A stretch of 55,681 nucleotides of DNA, taken from assembly GCF_000315625.1 (NCBI RefSeq), contig NW_005434658.1, forward strand, positions 314,146-369,826, written 5' to 3'. Source of the stretch: Guillardia theta CCMP2712 (lineage: Eukaryota; Cryptophyceae; Pyrenomonadales; Geminigeraceae). Below the pieces are notes generated by a model. That model was not told the DNA's origin, ran no database searches, and saw only the letters and a program-made list of their open reading frames with translations. The first letter of the stretch is position 1. Every line of letters starts with the position of its first letter. Of this stretch, positions 51,609 to 55,681 are shown piece after piece. A program made the translations under genes and the position numbers.

Positions 51609-54456
51609 ATGAAGGCCTTGTCCGTGGTTCTGGTTTGTGGAGTGCTACTTGTCGTGGGATGGAAGTCTGCGAGTCAATCTTATCGGGTAGGTTGATCTCG
51701 GCAAGGATGCAGCAGGAGTGATGTTGCTGTAGACTACCAGCCTCATGTCGGACGAGGGTCTGTCGGCCATGACCATTGGAATGGATCACAACGCGATGCT
51801 TGTACGTTGCATGGAGAAGATTGCTGTGGGGAAGCTCTCTGACGCTGACCCGCAGGCAAGAAACCCGACGCAGAACGCTGCTTACATGCAGGTATAACCA
51901 TTGTGCGCAGGAAACAGCATGTGAAACTCACGATGTGCACTCCAGACCTTCGGATCGTTCCTCCCGAACGCTAACCTCAAGTCTGCGACGGGGACAACAC
52001 AACTGGCGCAAGCTAAGCACACTGCACAGCGCAAGATGAAGGTAGCAAGCAGACTGTCTGTGTGCGAGGCCACCATTGAGTGCCTTCTTGCAGGCGTCCG
52101 CACAGAGCAGGCTCAACCAGAAGCTGGCGGCTGCCATGCAAGCGAAGCTGACCGCGTCGTCGAGGTGGCGCATGCGAGGGGGTTGGTGGAGGCTCTGATG
52201 CGGTAGAGGTAGAGGGGACGAGCTGATGACTCCGCACTTCGTGGCGGCGTTGGATGCGGCTTCGAAGATGGGATCGAGGACTTCGATGCTGTCGGAGAGG
52301 AAGCAGGTGGCTGGAGCCTCCAGTGTTGGAGGTTCGCGCTGATAGGTCTGATGCAGAAGGAAGCTCTTGACGCTCTCAACATGGCAAACTCCAAGTCTCA
52401 CATCCTCCCCTCGAAGCTTCGCGAAGTGATCCAATCGCGTGGATGAGGAGGCAGGGAGATTGACTGGCTAACGCAGGAGTACAACTTCAACACTGCCAAG
52501 CAAACTCTTGGTCAAACCAAGTTGATCTCTCCTTCTCAAGCTGCTCTCCGCGCATACCCGCAGGTGCCGCTTACGATCTCCAGCAGGCAGGGATCTGAAG
52601 TAACTTTCAGGGGGACGCGACTCAATCTCTCAGCCAGCGAGCCGTTCCTTCTGCAACGGTAACGCTTTCCTGTCCAAGTGTCGCTCCCGTCCACTCACGC
52701 TGGGTCGGCAGGGAGGCAACCCGGGGCTTGCGGGGAAGGCTGACCAGCAGTTCTTGTCCAGTGAACCCCAGCAGGTGAGGAGCTTCTGTGAGAGAAGTGA
52801 CCTGACCGTGTCTGCGAGCAGCTGAGTACCAAGGAGCTGATCCAGCAAGCAGCCATGAAGCAGCTCAACTCTCTCCCTAAGGTCCTCACGCCATGTTGGC
52901 CTCCTCCCATTTGACTCTGGTCTCTTCACAGCAGTCGGCCGCAGCTCCAGTCCAGCAGCTGGCCGAGCAGGTGAGCATGGCAGGAGGCGGTGAGCGAACT
53001 CTTGACATTTCGTTGTGCTTCCAGCCCCCTGTTGCTCGTCCCTACGCTTATCCTGTCGCCGCTGTGGCTCAGCCCACCATGTACTACCAGCAGGCACCAC
53101 AGCCCATGGCCTACTCCTCCTACCCGGCGCAGGTTCCCAACAACCAGATGGCGTACCAGCCTCAGCAGGTGCCTCCCTTGTCCATCTCCTCCCTACCTGT
53201 CCCTCCCCTCCTCGATTTCCTGTTAACCTCCTCCCCTCACTTGCTCCTCCTCCCTCCTTTGGCCTCCACCCTCCCTCCTCTCCTGACATCTTGTTCCTCT
53301 GACCTCGCTACCTGAAGATGTACCAGCCGTCGTATCCCCAGGCTCCCATGCAGCAGCAATATGCTCCCATGCAGCAGCCCGTGTACGCACAGCCCCTCCA
53401 GCAGAGGCCAATGGCTTACCAGGTTGACCTTCCTACCGCATCCTTCTCTTCCTCCTCCACCTTGCCTCCCTTCTTCCTCTTCCTCTTCCTCTTCCTCTTC
53501 CTCTTCCTCTTCCTCTCCCCTGTCGCCCTTGACTTTCCTGTCCTCAGCCATACAACGGGATGGCGCAGCAGACTCAGATGGCCTACCAGTCAAGCGCGAC
53601 TCCCCAGTACGCCTCCAGGTCCCTAACCCCGCAAACTTGCCGGCCCTGACATATAAGCAGCAACGCCATGATGACCCCAGCTGAGATCGGCAAGGCAGCG
53701 GCAGCCAACGCCGCCAGCTGGAGGGTAGGAAACTCAAACCCTTGCCTGTTGTCTCAACCACCACTTGAGCATAGACTATTTCTCCTTCCTACTTTTCCCA
53801 CCCTCCGCACTCACCCCTCCTCCTCCTCCTCCTCCTCCTCCTTCTCCTCCTCCTCCTCCTTCTCCTCCTCCTCCTCCTCCTCCTCCTCCTATGCTTCTCA
53901 CCGATCATTATCATCAACCTCAGCGGCGGCTGTTGATCTTCTTTCATCTTCATTCTTCTGTGTTGTATTGAGCTCTGGCTGACGATGCAACGCAGGCGCC
54001 CGACGAGTCGCTCAAGGCGGGGAAGTCAAAACATCTCTCAGCTCAGCAGAAGCAGAAGATCAGGGAGCAGATGGAGGTGATGCCCTCTTCACTTCCCCTC
54101 CTCCTCTCCCTCCCTCCTCTCCCTCCTTCCCTGCCTCCCATCCCCTCCCCTCCTTCCCTCCTTCCTAGCTCTGACTCCTCCCTTCATTTCGTCCACCTAC
54201 TTTCCCCTGCTCTCCCTTGTCCCTGAGGTCCTTCTCTCGTTCACCCGCACTCGTCTGCAGGCGCTGAGACAGTCGATCAAGTCCGACTTCAAGGCCAACA
54301 CTAGGATGGGTAAGAGTTGCTGGCGAGCATGCGGCTGCTTCTCACTGACTGCATTCTCCTCCTCCTCTTGCTTCTCCTCGTCCTCGTCCTCGTCCTCCTT
54401 CTCCACTTCCTCGTGCAGCGGACAAAGCTCTCCTCCTCGGACCTGGCGGCCTCTAA
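51609..54456 (+). CDS. Secreted Gln/Pro/Tyr-rich protein with about 20 small exons
   Basis: Exon 1 (51609-51686) encodes a signal peptide (MKALSVVLVCGVLLVVGWKS). About 19 more short exons follow. Clear ones include TFGSFLPNANLKSATGTT (about 51944-52038), EYNFNTAKQTLGQTKLISPS (about 52478-52562), LSTKELIQQAAMKQLNSLPK (about 52822-52881) and the block from 53025 to 53168, ending MAYQPQQ. Next come a Met/Gln/Pro/Tyr block at about 53317-53421, APDESLKAGKSKHLSAQQKQ (about 53997-54075) and a final exon (54420-54456) ending DKALLLGPGGL. Most exons are in phase 0, and many end in CAG. The middle repeats PMQQ/MAYQ-like units, as in low-complexity secreted or matrix proteins. There are almost no Cys. 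No family is recognised. Introns hold CTC/CCT repeats. The exact boundaries between 51690 and 52440 are approximate. Convergent with the TBC gene, 111 bp apart. Confidence 0.7.
53817..53893. repeat. (CTC)n-rich repeat in an intron
   Basis: About 24 CTC units with two TTC interruptions, inside an intron of the secreted Gln/Pro-rich gene. Confidence 0.85.
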
Positions 54457-54567
54457 TATTATTTGTCGTGACCTTAAGTGGCGATTGTTTATTGAATTTT
54501 CCTCCTTCAGAGTAGGTCTGGCTCCTCCTCCTCCTCCTCCTCCTCCTCCTCCTCTGTGACAGCTCCT

Positions 54568-54671
54568 TCACCAATGATTTGTCGAGCCGATCGCAAGCTC
54601 TTTGCTGGCATTTGATGCGTCCTGCGTTCGGTTGTGAGAGGATTCAAGTGGAAGCGAGAAAAAAGAAACAC

Positions 54672-54712
<41 letters not shown>

Positions 54713-55681
54713 GACAGTGACAGATCACCTTCTGGGCCTTGAGCACAGCGGCGAACTCTTCCTCGGTGACCTGCAAGGACGCGAGTGAGGGAGGGGAGGG
54801 AGTGCAGGAGGACGAACTTTGATGGAGGCGATGGCGTCGAAGAGCTCCTCCTCCTCGATGTCCACCTGATAGATAAGAGAGCAAGTTGAGGAGATCGAAG
54901 GCCGGGGAGAGCAGGTAGCAGAGGGAGGGAGGGGCATCAGTAGGAGGGGAGAAGGGGAGGAGAGGTTGCTACGGAAGGGAGGGGAGGGGGCGGGGGGAAC
55001 AGGTGCACAGAGGAAGGGGGGGGGAGGGAAGAGGAGGAGGAGGAGGAGGAGGAGGAGGAGGAGGAATGTAAAGGTTTGCAACCTGATTGTGGAGGTGGGT
55101 AAGGGTAACCATGAGATCCTCGAAGGGCTGTGGGAATATAACAGTCACAGGCAGTATGAAAGGAGGAGCAAGAGGAGGAAGAGAGAAGGGGGAGAGGAGA
55201 GGACGAGAGGAGGAGAAAGTAACCATGTCGACAAGTTGTGCTGAAAGCCACTTGAGGACGCCAAGAGCAGCTCTGTATGGGACGTTAGAGGACGAGGAGA
55301 GCAGAAGGACGAGAGGGGAAGCACGTTGCATGGTGCAACTTCAGGCAAAAGGAAAGGGGAATAAGGGGGGGGAGGAGGAGGAAAGGGAGGAGAGAGGGAC
55401 AGCAAGGAGGGGAGAGGAAGGTAGGGAAGGACAGGAGGGAATATACCTGATCATAAAGGATTCTCCGTTGAGAAGATAATTGTCCCAGATGCCTGAACGA
55501 GGAGAAAGCAATGAGAAAAGAGGGAGAGGGAGGGAGCTAGCGAACGATCAGGCAAGCAAAGGGGAGAGGAAGGGAGGGGGCGAGAAAGAGCAGGGAGGTT
55601 GGTGGGAAAGTGACGGAGGGAGGGAGGGAGGGGAGGGAGGGAGGAAGGAGGGGAGGGAGGGAGGGAGGGGAGGGAGGGAGG
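54568..55681 (-). CDS. TBC-domain Rab GTPase-activating protein, C-terminal part (partial)
   Basis: Runs off the right edge; only the C-terminal part is present. Exons in phase: 55492-55447, 55272-55224, 55127-55083, 54865-54818, 54770-54729 and 54621-54568. Seen: IWDNYLLNGESFMIRAALGV, which matches the end of TBC domains (family IWD-x(3)-EG-x(3)-FR-x-AL-x-LL); then LKWLSAQLVDM and PFEDLMVTLTHLHNQ, again as in TBC proteins; VDIEEEELFDAIASIK; VTEEEFAAVLKAQK; and a short end that stops in TNHW. TBC proteins stimulate GTP hydrolysis by Rab GTPases with Arg and Gln fingers, which would lie to the right of this window. The region 55493-55681 is GA-rich and probably intronic. The family call rests on a short segment, so moderate. 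Confidence 0.65.
54676..54712. repeat. (AGC)n repeat in an intron
   Basis: Twelve AGC/GCT units within the intron 54622-54728 of the TBC gene. Confidence 0.9.
55612..55681. repeat. (GGGA)n purine repeat at the right edge
   Basis: GAGGGAGG/GAGGGG units continue to the end of the window, probably in an intron of the TBC gene. Confidence 0.85.

Noticed and set aside
1-55681. Nucleomorph, organelle or bacterial origin of the window
   Set aside because: Dense spliceosomal introns, moderate-to-high GC, nuclear-type genes (E(z), RPT5, DBP8) and a Pol III tRNA without encoded CCA speak for a nuclear chromosome.

Overview
This window is nuclear DNA of a eukaryote with many short introns. About twenty protein genes can be read, and most are cut by GT-AG introns of roughly 43-90 bp. 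My best guess is a photosynthetic protist, probably a cryptophyte such as Guillardia theta. This is an inference from four things: compact introns, a plant-type cyclopropyl-sterol isomerase, RWP-RK-like proteins, and a chalcone-isomerase-fold protein with an N-terminal presequence. One run of 100 N marks an assembly gap (32773-32872). No virus, transposase, CRISPR array or bacterial operon was seen.

Layout. Left part: a coiled-coil hypothetical (-), proteasome ATPase RPT5 (-), a complete Enhancer-of-zeste histone methyltransferase (+), a chalcone-isomerase-like protein (-), a WW/zinc-ribbon metacaspase (+), a membrane-anchored collagen-like protein (-) and cycloeucalenol cycloisomerase (+). 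Middle: two nearly identical four-helix membrane proteins in inverted orientation (17.9 and 25.8 kb) that bracket a cysteine-rich membrane protein, an SV2-like MFS transporter and a small acidic-tail membrane protein. Then come an FAD monooxygenase (+), a tRNA-Lys and a large type I membrane protein (+) across the gap. Right part: a 1182-residue EF-hand multi-pass membrane protein (-), DEAD-box helicase DBP8/DDX49 (+), two tandem RWP-RK-like genes (+), about 4 kb with no gene, a secreted Gln/Pro-rich protein (+) and the C-terminal half of a TBC Rab-GAP (-, runs off the right edge).

Architecture. Genes tend to alternate in orientation. Convergent partners lie only about 85-290 bp apart, and divergent partners share longer spacers. 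Two kinds of noncoding sequence recur. One is GC-rich, ORF-poor islands with shared short words (1.8, 21.5, 31, 44.3, 47.9 and 50.8 kb). The other is CCCTACCCC-like C-rich motifs upstream of several genes, usually in the orientation of the gene.

Exon models were made by hand from splice consensus, reading phase and family similarity. Where I give exon coordinates the phases close and the total is a multiple of three. Where they do not close, I say so. The genes are mostly unrelated housekeeping or lineage-specific genes, and I see no pathway cluster.
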